64,000 bases of DNA from Spirochaetaceae bacterium (GCA_002730875.1 PCBI01000005.1:310001-374000), one strand, 5' to 3'; counted from the stretch's first letter, positions 56,077 through 64,000 are shown. Notes: generated by a model not told the origin, from the sequence alone. Numbers and translations are program-made.

Positions 56077-59000
56077 ATGCTGCAGAAACACTCGCCTTTT
56101 TTTAAGTTCATGCTGGGTTCCGTTCTGGTATTGGCCGTTGCATCTCAGATAGGATGCATTGCATTTCTCGAAGATCCGCAGCAAGCCCGGGAAACCCTAC
56201 TAAGCGCTGAACTACTTGCACTTCTCGCGGCTGGAAATGGGGGCACCGAATTCGGAACTCCACAGGGTGGCGGAGAGGCCGGGGCCGAAGGAACGGTCCT
56301 GAGGTCCCAGGATGGTCGATTTTCGGTGACTATTCCGGCCGGCGCAATGCAAGAAGGCGATACGGAACAGTTCTCAATCATGCGTTATAACCTGAGCTCC
56401 GAGGCGCTGCCTAATGGATTCCTTCCGGTAAGCTACGTCTATCAAGTCACTCCTTCCTACGCGTTCAGGAAGAAGGTTCGAATTACCATGAGCGTCGATG
56501 AATCCGAGGTATCCGCCAATAATCTGGACTTGATGGGGACACGAGGGTTTTCCTACAGCACTACCGCAACAGCGGAAGATACAGGCAGACTCGCAGGCTG
56601 GGAAGCATTTGAATCGGACGTGGCTTCACAAGAAGTGCGTTTTGAAACTCGGACCTTCTCTTTGTTCGGGGCAGGTTCTCCTACACCTGGTAACCATGCG
56701 CCGGTTATAGCCGGGGCCTTTTATTACTTCAAACCGGGTTGTTCTTATCTACCGTATCGCGTTCGGGCTCAGGTTATAGAGCCTGATGGTAATACGATGA
56801 ACGTCTATCTGAACAATGGCCCGGCATCCGGCGGAACCAATATGGTAGCAATGACACGGGAGGGCTCTACGGACTGGTATACCGCCGACCTCTTCTATGA
56901 GTCCATGGATGCCGGCGGCATTCACATTCAGGTCGTTGCCGTAGATGATCAAGGGGCAGCCACTCACCGACCGGACCATGGTGCATTTCTCTACCCGGAC
57001 GATGCAGGTAACCCCGTTTACGAGTCCGGCTACGATCGAGACCAGGACAACGATGGACTGCTATGTGCCTGGGAAGTAGATCAGGGACGGGACGACCAGA
57101 ACCCCGGCGATGCTTCAGGCAACGCCGACACCGATGCAGATGGTATTCCTGACGTATCGGACCATACTCCCAATGGAGAATCGAATCCGCAAATTGATAC
57201 TCTGACAATATACCCGGAGGAGGCCTCGCTCGAAATCGGCGAAGCAATTACGTTAGGTATCCAGGCCTCTTATTCCGGAGAATCCCGATTCGTAGATCCC
57301 AATGTAACCCTGACTGGAAATGCGCTGAACGGTAGCCCCGTAGGAGCGCTTACGGAAAATCAATTCGAGGCGCATTACCCGGGCGTTGCAGGAGTACAGG
57401 CCATTATCAATAGCTATTCGGCCACGGCATCTGTCAGGGTGCTGGATACCTTGAGTCCGCAGAATATTACTGATTTATCCGCGAACAGCTACTCACATAC
57501 AGCAATTCAGCTGCAATGGACTGCACCGGGAAATGATGGCCCCCATGGCACTGCTTCAGGTTATCAGGTCCGCCTATCCAATACCCCAATAACAAATACT
57601 GCGGAGTGCACAGCCGCGGTCGCAGTGAGCCATACTGTGACTCCATCCACAGCCGGCATCACAGAAAGACTCGAAGTGAACGGACTCAGCCCCGATCAGG
57701 AGTATTACTTTTGCGTCCTGGCGTATGATTCGGAAGGCAACTTCAATGACTGGGTCCAGGGAGAGCTTGCTGCACGAACACAGGCCGTCCCGGACCTAAG
57801 CCCGCCATCTTCTGTTTCCGACCTTGTTGCAGTAGCCATTGATCCTGACAAGATACGGCTAACCTGGACGGCTGTCGGCGATGACGGAACCACTGGTGCC
57901 GCCAGCGCTTACGAAATCCGAAGGTCCGCGTCGCCCATCACGAATGACGTCGAATGTAGCAATGCCGTATACGTTTCGAACAGTCTGGTATCGGAACCGC
58001 AAGGCACCCCCATGACGCTTGATGTTTCGAACCTGGCCGATGGCACTGTCTATTATTTCTGCGTGCGTGCCTTTGACGAAGCCAACAACCGCAGCTCCTG
58101 GACGGGAAGCGTAACAGCCACAACACCTACTGGTAACGAAGCCCCCATTGCCGATGCCGGCAGTGATGGATTGGCCGGTACCGGCCAGTTGGTCCAACTT
58201 GATGGTTCCTCTTCCAGCGATCCTGATGCGGCTTTGTGCGGAGCAACGGATGGTCTTTACTCCTACAGCTGGACCTTCCTGTCATTGCCGCCAACGTCAA
58301 CCTTGAACGATTCAGATCTAAACAATAGAACCTCCCTGCAGGCCCAGTTCGTGCCTGATGTCAGTGGCACCTACGTTCTCCAGTTCTCTTTCACTGATGA
58401 TGCCGGGAGCTGCGCCGGAGGAAACAGGACCGACGTGGATACCGTGGCATATGAGGTGACAGACCTTACATCACCCTCTAACGTCGAGGTCGCCCTCCTG
58501 CAAGATGGAATTGAACTCACCTGGGACCCGGTAGTCAGCGCGGATGAATACAGAATTTACTACGGCACCAGTTCCCCGGTAAGCACATCCGATATCATGG
58601 TGGCTACATCTGATCTGATTACAATTCTTACCGATGACTTCACGGACGATACAACGTACTACTTCGCTGTGACTTCCGCTGCATCCGGCGATGAAAGCGA
58701 ACTCAGCGATGAAGTGAGCGTCGTGCTTCCGGATACTATCTGCAACAATGCTCTTGTTGAGTTCCCCGAAAAATGCGATGATGGAGATTCTGGGATCTGG
58801 GATGGATGCGACCAATGCCAGTTCCAAATAGGCTTCAGCTGTGTGAACACCGGTGGGACAACCACTTGCTCCGGAGTTCCGCTCGATCTCGGCACTTACG
58901 GAGTTGGCGACTTTATGAGTCCGGAAATCGGTCCTGCCCTGGCTATCGGTGAGCAGAAGCATTACTACATGACTATAACAGAGAGTGTTTCTCTCTCAAT

Positions 59001-59199
59001 GAATGTGACAGCGAACACTGGCAACCCGGATCTGCTCATCGGAGCATGCGAAGGAGACTATACAGATACGTATCGGGGCTCTGGAAACGAAGCCCTGTCG
59101 AATGTGGCGTTCGGACCGGGCTGCTACGTGGTTAGCATAGAGGCAGCCAGTGCGCTGCCGAACGGATTCACTATAAATTTGGCAGCCCAGCCCCCCTGA
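56077..59199 (+). CDS. large multidomain lipoprotein with Fn3, Ca-binding and PPC-like domains
   Basis: A 1040-residue protein with a lipoprotein signal (SQIGC, Cys 27). In order: a ZU5-like domain (about 72-200, with GRFSVTIPAGAM), an extracellular beta domain, a thrombospondin-3-like Asp-rich Ca-binding segment (about 318-362, DRDQDNDGL, DADGIPD), a Big-type Ig-like domain (about 370-455), two fibronectin type III domains (about 459-570 and 575-683), a PKD/K319-like domain (about 686-795), a third Fn3 (about 800-885), a Cys-rich DUF4215-type motif (about 889-930, CDDGD...DGC) and a C-terminal PPC-like beta domain. Such proteins are surface adhesion or matrix proteins. The upstream region is AT-rich; AGGG lies before the ATG. 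Downstream follow two structured intergenic elements. Confidence 0.88.
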   Translation: MLQKHSPFFKFMLGSVLVLAVASQIGCIAFLEDPQQARETLLSAELLALLAAGNGGTEFGTPQGGGEAGAEGTVLRSQDGRFSVTIPAGAMQEGDTEQFSIMRYNLSSEALPNGFLPVSYVYQVTPSYAFRKKVRITMSVDESEVSANNLDLMGTRGFSYSTTATAEDTGRLAGWEAFESDVASQEVRFETRTFSLFGAGSPTPGNHAPVIAGAFYYFKPGCSYLPYRVRAQVIEPDGNTMNVYLNNGPASGGTNMVAMTREGSTDWYTADLFYESMDAGGIHIQVVAVDDQGAATHRPDHGAFLYPDDAGNPVYESGYDRDQDNDGLLCAWEVDQGRDDQNPGDASGNADTDADGIPDVSDHTPNGESNPQIDTLTIYPEEASLEIGEAITLGIQASYSGESRFVDPNVTLTGNALNGSPVGALTENQFEAHYPGVAGVQAIINSYSATASVRVLDTLSPQNITDLSANSYSHTAIQLQWTAPGNDGPHGTASGYQVRLSNTPITNTAECTAAVAVSHTVTPSTAGITERLEVNGLSPDQEYYFCVLAYDSEGNFNDWVQGELAARTQAVPDLSPPSSVSDLVAVAIDPDKIRLTWTAVGDDGTTGAASAYEIRRSASPITNDVECSNAVYVSNSLVSEPQGTPMTLDVSNLADGTVYYFCVRAFDEANNRSSWTGSVTATTPTGNEAPIADAGSDGLAGTGQLVQLDGSSSSDPDAALCGATDGLYSYSWTFLSLPPTSTLNDSDLNNRTSLQAQFVPDVSGTYVLQFSFTDDAGSCAGGNRTDVDTVAYEVTDLTSPSNVEVALLQDGIELTWDPVVSADEYRIYYGTSSPVSTSDIMVATSDLITILTDDFTDDTTYYFAVTSAASGDESELSDEVSVVLPDTICNNALVEFPEKCDDGDSGIWDGCDQCQFQIGFSCVNTGGTTTCSGVPLDLGTYGVGDFMSPEIGPALAIGEQKHYYMTITESVSLSMNVTANTGNPDLLIGACEGDYTDTYRGSGNEALSNVAFGPGCYVVSIEAASALPNGFTINLAAQPP

Positions 59200-59208
59200 T
59201 TGGTGTCT

Positions 59209-59390
59209 CGGAGGCGCGATTTCTGCGGAACAGTCACGCCTGCGGAGCCTGGCAAACGACAGGCTCAACCGAAAGGCGAGAGTATTCCAAAAGGCAACCT
59301 GCTGTTGTCTTCCGATTCCTTTGGAATACCGACGCTCGACCCAAGGAGGGGTCGCGCGTCGGGCGAGGAAAGGCGCCGCGCCACCCATAG
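59209..59390 (+). repeat. structured intergenic element, copy 0 (diverged)
   Basis: Starts ten bases after the stop of the large lipoprotein gene. GGCGCG (59213-59218) and CGCGCC (59377-59382) can close an outer stem. Inside are a GAGCCTG/CAGGCTC hairpin, a GTATTCC/GGAATAC arm enclosing CAAC/GTTG, and a two-tier stem CGACG-CT-CGACCC-loop-GGGTCG-CG-CGTCG (59330-59361). The two-tier stem with its 2x2 internal loop is the same layout as in copies 1 and 2, with different sequence. Confidence 0.5.
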
Positions 59391-59426
59391 GAAAGCTGGC
59401 ATGGAGATGTGCTTCGGCCTACCACC

Positions 59427-59611
59427 GAGGACAACCGAAGGTTGTCCTCCAATCCCACCACTTCGAACTTGGCGGAAGGACTCTTGTGGCGCGGGAGCCA
59501 TCGAAGCTAGCAACAGGAAGTTGCGTTTCGACCGCTCAATCCACGGATGGATTGCGCGGTCGACGACGGTGGCCCCCCGCGCCACTCCGACCTGCCTCCA
59601 TGGAGATGTGG
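59427..59611 (+). repeat. structured intergenic element, copy 1
   Basis: GAGGACAACC-GAA-GGTTGTCCTC (59427-59449) is a 10-bp hairpin. GTGGCGCGGG (59486-59495) and CCCGCGCCAC (59576-59585) form a perfect 10-bp outer stem that encloses GCAAC-AGGAA-GTTGC (59510-59524) and the two-tier stem CGACCGC-TC-AATCCA-CGGA-TGGATT-GC-GCGGTCG (59529-59562). The tail GAGATGTGG resembles that of copy 2. It ends directly before the vapBC promoter. Confidence 0.75.
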
Positions 59612-59612
59612 G

Positions 59613-59649
59613 TTGACCATACGGGTCTATATGGCTATAATCCCCATAT
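59613..59649 (+). promoter_or_regulatory. vapBC promoter and operator
   Basis: TTGACC (59613-59618) and TATAAT (59636-59641) with 17-base spacing form a near-consensus sigma-70 promoter. The expected start of transcription falls at or next to the ATG of vapB (59648), so the mRNA may be leaderless. An inverted repeat ATATGG (59629-59634) / CCATAT (59644-59649) straddles the -10 and is a likely VapB-VapC operator. Confidence 0.75.
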
Positions 59650-59836
59650 GAAGACAACGGTGGATATCGACGATGATCTGCTCGAGGAAGTCAGCAAAAT
59701 TTACAAGTTCCGGACCAAACGGGAGACTATCGAGGCTGGACTGAGAGAGCTGATCGCAGCACATAAGCGAAAAGCCCTGGCGGGCATGTTTGGCCGCCAG
59801 AAGAACGTCAAAGCCGTCCCGCGCAGACCTGCATGA
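59648..59836 (+). CDS. vapB: VapB antitoxin
   Basis: A 62-residue protein with an N-terminal ribbon-helix-helix (MKTTVDIDDDLLEEV, then TKRETIEAGLREL), followed by a basic tail that usually binds and inhibits the toxin. This is a VapB of the DUF2191 type. Its stop overlaps the toxin start by four bases (ATGA), the usual coupling. The start is set by the ATG right behind the -10; no ribosome site is possible at that distance, consistent with a leaderless message. Autorepression with VapC through the flanking inverted repeat is inferred. Confidence 0.92.
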   Translation: MKTTVDIDDDLLEEVSKIYKFRTKRETIEAGLRELIAAHKRKALAGMFGRQKNVKAVPRRPA

Positions 59837-60180
59837 TACTGGTAGATACCAGCGCCTTTGTAGAGTTTTTCCGCGGCAATTCAGTGGTTCGGGGCTTGCA
59901 ACATTCTATCGAACAGGATGATGTAGTGCTTCACTCCCTGGTTGAGCTGGAGCTGGCCCTTGGCGGAGTTAAACCGGAGATTGCAGAACTCCTCCAGGTG
60001 CTTGCCCGTTGCGAATCTATACCGGATGCAACGCTTCGCGAGTTCATTGGAAGGAGAAACCTTGCAGGCCAGGGAATCGGATATGTAGACTGTCAGATTC
60101 TGGCCGCCTGTTTGGCCAATGGCTACCGGCTCTGGACCATGGATAAAAAGCTGGATCGACTCTGGAAGGCAATGGTTTAG
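59833..60180 (+). CDS. vapC: VapC ribonuclease toxin
   Basis: A 115-residue PIN-domain protein. The acidic catalytic residues are visible: Asp in ILVDTSAF near the N-terminus, Glu in VELELAL (about residue 37) and Asp in GIGYVDCQI (about residue 91). VapC toxins cleave tRNA or rRNA and inhibit translation when not bound by VapB. It overlaps vapB by four bases, so both are translated from the same mRNA. Codon use looks similar to the neighbourhood. Confidence 0.93.
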   Translation: MILVDTSAFVEFFRGNSVVRGLQHSIEQDDVVLHSLVELELALGGVKPEIAELLQVLARCESIPDATLREFIGRRNLAGQGIGYVDCQILAACLANGYRLWTMDKKLDRLWKAMV

Positions 60181-60286
60181 TTGAACTAACCAGAGCACCA
60201 CAACCGAATACTACCCAAGAACCCCGAGACAATGTATGCTTTCAATCCCCAGGGTCAAGCTCCAGGCTCTTCCTCAGCGCCTGGTA

Positions 60287-60748
60287 TTAACCCTCCTCTG
60301 GTTCAATTAGCTGAAGACCACGCAGAGCAAGACTGTCAGTAAGCCGGTCCAGGCGATTTCGCACATCTCGATAGTCTGAGTGGACCTGCGCAAAGCCTGC
60401 GTGCATCTCTTCACGCAGCTCCATTCGCAAGCTATCGATCTTGGTTTCGAGTCTGGTCACTTGTTGGTCGATCTTTGCGTCGAGCCTGTTCCCCCGCTCT
60501 TCGATCTTAGCATCAAGCCTGGCACCCTGTTCTTCGATCTTAGCATCTAACCGGTTCCCCTGTTCTTCGATTTTGGAATCGAGCCGGGCCCCTTGAGCTT
60601 CCATCTTTGAGTCCAGGCGTTCGAAGTCGGCACGAGACTCCCGCCGGGTCACGGCGGCGGAGCGCAACGTTGCATAGAAGAGTCCCAGCATCCCGACGAT
60701 GGTCGTGGCAAATCCGGCGATCATGGGAATCAGAAGCGCGCTATCCAT
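60287..60748 (-). CDS. single-pass membrane protein with 11-residue coiled-coil repeats
   Basis: About 153 residues from the ATG at 60748 (or 158 from the ATG at 60763). One membrane helix at about residues 4-26 (IPMIAGFATTIVGMLGLFY) is followed by five tandem 11-residue repeats of the type (A/N)RLD-(A/S)-K-IEEQG, a hendecad coiled coil, and a charged helical C-terminus. At DNA level the repeats have a 33-base period between about 60440 and 60610. Repeat number could vary by recombination. Function unknown; similar tailed coiled-coil proteins are common in spirochaetes. A truncated duplicate is at 55663-55809. Confidence 0.75.
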   Translation of the reverse strand: MDSALLIPMIAGFATTIVGMLGLFYATLRSAAVTRRESRADFERLDSKMEAQGARLDSKIEEQGNRLDAKIEEQGARLDAKIEERGNRLDAKIDQQVTRLETKIDSLRMELREEMHAGFAQVHSDYRDVRNRLDRLTDSLALRGLQLIEPEEG

Positions 60749-60772
60749 GCGTTTAGTCAACATTGTGGAGCA
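60611..60772. repeat. direct repeat, copy B (with 55672-55833)
   Basis: See copy A: about 96% identity over 162 bases, covering the membrane helix part of the coiled-coil gene and ending upstream of its start. Confidence 0.85.
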
Positions 60773-60988
60773 GCAGATTTCAAGGAAAAAAATCAAACCC
60801 AGGACTGAGCCTCCCCGGGCCGTGTTGCACCCGCTAATTGGACCGCGAACAAGCCATGCAAGCGTATCTGATGATCGGGGAGCAGATAGGGCGCAAAACT
60901 GATTTTACTTGACCGGCTCTTCGAAATCCTGCCTCTTTTTTGTCGGTTGGACCATCCGACTTAGCGCACTGCTCTGAAGGAACAATCA

Positions 60989-61534
60989 ATGGTTATAATG
61001 AACAAGAACAAATTCCACCACCTTCTGGTCTTCCGACGCATACTGGCGGCAGTGTCTTCTGCACTGATCTGTTTCCACGTCGGTTGTATTGCCATATCTA
61101 TTCTTCCTGGAACTGAGCTGTCCGTTCCTCCGCAAGAAGGCCAGGAAAGGAAGCGTGCGATTCAGCTTAACCTGGTTGCCGGGGAAAACGAAGCTGCAGG
61201 GGTCAATGTAGGCGGTTACAATGAGGGCGCAGGTGCCATTGTAAGCCTCGGTGTGTACAATCAGGTTCTTTATTCAGGACTCAATGCGGGACTGGCAAAC
61301 CAGTCGGTGTTTTCGCTGCTCAGCATTGGGCTAGTGAACGAAAGTGCTCTTGGCTGGCTTCAACTGGGGTTACTCTCGAACCACGGAATGTCTTTTCTGA
61401 ACATTGCTCCCATAAACTCGGGAGGAGGTGTGCAAATTGGCATCATCAATGCGGGCACCTCCGCCCTTCAGCTGGGAGTGATTAACTTCTGCGATGACTT
61501 GGTGCTTCCCGTATTTGCCTATTGCTGGGATTGA
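60989..61534 (+). CDS. Gly/Asn-repeat lipoprotein, LA_2272-like
   Basis: A 181-residue protein with a signal-like N-terminus and a Cys (FHVGCIA, about residue 33), followed by a low-complexity region of short repeats of the form (V/L)-x-(I/L)-G-(L/V)-(Y/V)-N, including VGGYNEGAG, SLGVYN, IGLVNES and LGVINF. This repeat style is known from Leptospira surface lipoproteins such as the LA_2272 type; I am only moderately sure of that name. AAGGAA lies before the ATG at 60989. It is followed by structured element copy 2 and a tRNA gene on the opposite strand. Confidence 0.65.
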   Translation: MVIMNKNKFHHLLVFRRILAAVSSALICFHVGCIAISILPGTELSVPPQEGQERKRAIQLNLVAGENEAAGVNVGGYNEGAGAIVSLGVYNQVLYSGLNAGLANQSVFSLLSIGLVNESALGWLQLGLLSNHGMSFLNIAPINSGGGVQIGIINAGTSALQLGVINFCDDLVLPVFAYCWD

Positions 61535-61574
61535 AACTGCACGATAACCCTGCATCGCAAGTGCTATCTCCACA

Positions 61575-61750
61575 GAAGACAACCGAAGGTTGTCCTCCAA
61601 CACTACCACGTCGAAGGTGCTCAATTTGGATGGGCGCGGCGCGTGCCCGAGAATGCAACAGGATGTTGCAATCCGTTTGGTCGATCCATGGAAGGATCGT
61701 CCAAACGGCGAGGGTATGTGCCGCGCCCTAAAGCTGCGAGCAGCAAGATG
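61575..61750 (+). repeat. structured intergenic element, copy 2
   Basis: GACAACC-GAA-GGTTGTC hairpin (61578-61594), then GGGCGCGGC (61632-61640) pairing with GCCGCGCCC (61720-61728) around TGCAACA-GGA-TGTTGCA (61654-61670) and the two-tier stem CCGTTTGG-TC-GATCC-ATGGAA-GGATC-GT-CCAAACGG (61673-61708). About 40 bases at the left end are nearly identical to copy 1, while the paired arms differ but still pair. The tail AAGATGTGGG runs into the 3' end of the tRNA gene. Confidence 0.75.
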
Positions 61751-61824
<74 letters not shown>

Positions 61825-61989
61825 TTTTCTAATCTGCAGAGACCTTCCAAGAAAGCTCTGTAACGCAAATCTTCTCAGGCCGGGCTACAAATCCAGTAGA
61901 AAACGCTTGAACCGGTCCAATTCATATGCTGTCTAAGTGAAAGATAGGGCCCGCGGAGCATCCGCCAGGGCCTGAAAAAGGAGACAGAT

Positions 61990-62529
61990 ATGTCCTTATT
62001 GGAAGCAATAAAGCGATGGAATGGGATCGATAGAAGCTACCGGGATGAGTTCTACCGACTGGTAGCGGTATCCCTGTTGGTCATGGCCGTTGTGGCCGGG
62101 TGCTCCAGCGCAGACAAGGTGTCCGGTGGAGAAGAGTTCGAGGGCTGGAGAGTAGAAGAGGAGTTCGATGTCTTCTATATAAGAAGATCCGGCCACGCCT
62201 CCGACAAGGCTCTGGAGATGGAAAACACAGCCATGCTCCAGTCAACTTGCATGGAATCCGCCCGGCTCCAGGCGATGGATGCCATCATTCGAAAAATGGT
62301 AGGCGAGACCGTGGAGGCCCAGTCTGGCATGATCGACGGACAAACCACCGGCCTGGCTGTGAACTCCATTAGAAACGGGATCATCAAAGGCGACGTAGTC
62401 CAGAAAGAATGCGCGGATCGCGGCGAAGACAATGACTGGGATACCTGCGAATGTGTCTTCTTCGTGAAAGGAAAAGGCCTTCGCAAGAAAGTGGAGCTGG
62501 AAGTCAGCAAGGTGACCTCCGGAGGCTAA
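61990..62529 (+). CDS. lipoprotein of unknown function
   Basis: A 179-residue protein with a longer than usual cytosolic N-terminus (about 25 residues) before the hydrophobic core and lipobox VVAGCSS (Cys about 38). The mature domain has conserved-looking GWRVEEEFDVFYI and LQAMDAIIRKMVG segments and two Cys close together (TCECVFF). It resembles LPP20-type or spirochaetal small lipoproteins only in general form. AAGGAG lies eight bases before the ATG at 61990. It is the first gene of a pair with the AraC gene, 25 bases downstream. Confidence 0.7.
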   Translation: MSLLEAIKRWNGIDRSYRDEFYRLVAVSLLVMAVVAGCSSADKVSGGEEFEGWRVEEEFDVFYIRRSGHASDKALEMENTAMLQSTCMESARLQAMDAIIRKMVGETVEAQSGMIDGQTTGLAVNSIRNGIIKGDVVQKECADRGEDNDWDTCECVFFVKGKGLRKKVELEVSKVTSGG

Positions 62530-62554
62530 TTAGCCACTCCTTATTCGGCAATTA

Positions 62555-63433
62555 GTGTCAGAACAAGCACACACCTCGACTACACAGGGCCCGGACTCAT
62601 CGCAGACGGGCCCTACGTTTCGTCTCCCGCCTCAAGCCCTGCGCCCGTTCATCAAGGCCTATCGTTCTCAGGAAGTGGATATAAATACCATGGATCGATG
62701 GGCGCCGGCCTGGACCCAGAGTTTCCTACTTCTAAATTACGGGGAAATCTACAGTATGATGACTACCAGGGGCGACATGATCCGTGGTTATCCGGCCACT
62801 CTTGCGGGCATTCGCACCCTACCGGCCATCGGCACAAAACCATACGTAAGGATGCGAACCATTGTTGTCGAGTTCCAGCCGCTCGGTCTTTATGCCATCC
62901 TCGGCGAGCGGATCAAGGATACAGTGGATGGAAGCCTGGATGGCGCCCAGGTTTTTCCTGGCATTGAGGAGCTAATTCCCCACATGGAGAATCGTTCCTT
63001 TACAGAAAAATGTAGCGAGCTGGATTCCTTTTTCACGGGTCTGCTTGGTAATCGGAAACCCTTGCAGCATCCCGGACTGGAGAATGCCCTGGAAGTATTA
63101 CAGAAGCCAGCCAAGCAGCGATCCATCGAATCTATCCTGGACAGCGCCGGACTCAGTAGCCGGCATTTTCGTCGAATCTTCAAGCAAATGATCGGCGTAT
63201 CGCCCAAGCTATATTCGCGGATTCTTCGCATGGAGCGAGTACTGCAGGAGTTCCACCAGAATCCGGACCTGGACTATTTGGAACGGGTCCACGGTTTCTA
63301 CGACCAGTCGCACTTCATTCGGGAGTTCAAACGATTTACCAACGTCACTCCGCGAAGACTTCTCAGGGCCTTTCAGAACGCCAACGTGCGAAAGGTGCAT
63401 TCCAACCTCGAGAAAGCGGATCCCCACGACTAG
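62555..63433 (+). CDS. AraC family transcriptional regulator
   Basis: A 292-residue regulator starting at GTG 62555. The N-terminal ~190 residues form a non-membrane ligand or DUF6597-like domain (with the LRPFIKAYRSQEV start and GFYAILG-like core). The C-terminal part is an AraC/XylS domain with SIESILDSAGLSSRHFRRIFKQMIGVSPKLYSRI and a second HTH ending NVTPRRLLRAF. Unlike the other AraC proteins here it has no membrane helices. Its start lies 25 bases after the lipoprotein gene; they may be co-transcribed. Confidence 0.85.
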   Translation: MSEQAHTSTTQGPDSSQTGPTFRLPPQALRPFIKAYRSQEVDINTMDRWAPAWTQSFLLLNYGEIYSMMTTRGDMIRGYPATLAGIRTLPAIGTKPYVRMRTIVVEFQPLGLYAILGERIKDTVDGSLDGAQVFPGIEELIPHMENRSFTEKCSELDSFFTGLLGNRKPLQHPGLENALEVLQKPAKQRSIESILDSAGLSSRHFRRIFKQMIGVSPKLYSRILRMERVLQEFHQNPDLDYLERVHGFYDQSHFIREFKRFTNVTPRRLLRAFQNANVRKVHSNLEKADPHD

Positions 63434-63528
63434 AGCGCTAGACAGTTAAATGCTCCCTCCCTCTTGCGTTGACTGCCCCTTTAGATTCGCAAGGACAATT
63501 CCAGGTCGGAGAAAAGAACCTGGAGGCC

Positions 63529-63999
63529 TCACTTCTTCTCAAACAACCCGTCGCCCCGTTCTTTCATGTATTTGTACACAGCGTTTGCCGAGACCCTGGG
63601 AATTCCGCCAGCATGCGGATTCTGGTTTCCGTCCGGAATCATATATTCCCCTCCTTCAACCCAGTTCCCTGCAATTGCCATGGTAGAATGATCGAAATGT
63701 GCGGTGGCTACAAGTTCCATGTTGCGGTCATAGACTGAGATTTTCGTCTCCGCCGGATCCTTCCAGAACGTTGGGATGGTTCCTATTGTGAGAAAATGGA
63801 GTACATTGACCATACTATTCAGCAGCCCCCACCCAAAGTTCGGTTTCCGGAATGTAGGCTCATGACGCCCGAAAGCGATATAGGGTCTTCCGTAGTTATT
63901 CATGTACAACTGATCTTCGTCTGCATTGTAGCTAAAGACTTCAGAAAAGTCTTCATACCCGCTGGCCTTAAGAAAGACGATGGCTTGATACACGCCCCG
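63529..63999 (-). CDS. protein of unknown function, 5' end outside the window
   Basis: The frame is open to the right edge, with a GTG at 63993 that may be internal or the start. About 157 residues are visible. The fragment contains a YGRPYIAFGRHEPTFRK segment, a hydrophobic stretch (LLNSMVNVLHFLTIGTIPTFW) that could be membrane-associated, and ends in a charged KYMKERGDGLFEKK tail. I do not recognise the family. It is convergent with the AraC gene at 62555. Confidence 0.55.
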   Translation of the reverse strand, partial: RGVYQAIVFLKASGYEDFSEVFSYNADEDQLYMNNYGRPYIAFGRHEPTFRKPNFGWGLLNSMVNVLHFLTIGTIPTFWKDPAETKISVYDRNMELVATAHFDHSTMAIAGNWVEGGEYMIPDGNQNPHAGGIPRVSANAVYKYMKERGDGLFEKK

Positions 64000-64000
64000 G

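Noticed and set aside
59209-61750. Integron attC sites as an explanation for the structured elements
   Set aside because: The RYYYAAC/GTTRRRY core sites do not bound the stems, the elements have nested rather than single imperfect hairpins, and no integrase is present.

Overview
The window is about 64 kb of roughly 50% GC bacterial chromosome. The gene content best fits a free-living or environmental spirochaete of the Leptospirales (Leptonema/Turneriella/Leptospira relatives). The reasons are several 7TM-AraC regulators, a 7TM-HAMP-SpoIIE-TPR phosphatase, a 7TM class III cyclase, many relaxed-lipobox lipoproteins, Asp-box/WTA-repeat surface lipoproteins and a small Asn/Gly-repeat lipoprotein like those of Leptospira. 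This assignment is inference from family content; no rRNA is present to settle it. There is no phage, IS element, CRISPR array or origin that I can support.

Layout. 1-25.6 kb: a truncated paralogue at the left edge, DUF427 and DUF3592 proteins, signalling proteins (SpoIIE-type phosphatase, AraC, cyclase, double-cNMP patatin), a CocE-type esterase lipoprotein, an alkyltransferase-like DNA repair protein, aconitase, an MDR oxidoreductase, an MscS channel, an EamA transporter, a second membrane AraC protein, a methyltransferase and a transmembrane LysM protein. 25.7-32.2 kb: monomeric isocitrate dehydrogenase, a DUF4334 protein, small membrane proteins, a MerR regulator, DUF1761. 32.7-40.3 kb: catabolism-like genes (Baeyer-Villiger-type monooxygenase, two SDRs, acyl-CoA dehydrogenase, TetR), plausibly one lipid or alicyclic degradation module. 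40.3-54.9 kb: a rearranged accessory stretch with two Asp-box lipoproteins in opposite orientation, an intact Ca2+/cation antiporter and a decayed copy of it, a disrupted secreted-protein gene, an outer-membrane barrel, two more membrane AraC regulators, an ArsR/double-AHSA1 operon, a third Asp-box remnant and a seven-repeat propeller lipoprotein. 55-64 kb: a duplicated coiled-coil gene (one copy truncated), a 1040-residue multidomain lipoprotein, a vapBC toxin-antitoxin operon, one tRNA (CAT anticodon), lipoproteins and another AraC protein; the right edge cuts a gene.

The most unusual signal is a set of three intergenic elements (about 59209-59390, 59427-59611 and 61575-61750) that share a multi-hairpin architecture: an outer GC-rich stem enclosing a GCAAC hairpin and a two-tier stem with a 2x2 internal loop. 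The stems differ in sequence between copies but keep pairing, which points to a conserved folded RNA or DNA structure. They surround vapBC, and one abuts the 3' end of the tRNA gene. I do not recognise this element.

Signs of decay and recombination are frequent: at least four remnants or disrupted genes, and one lipoprotein gene whose best start is out of frame by a single A in a homopolymer.
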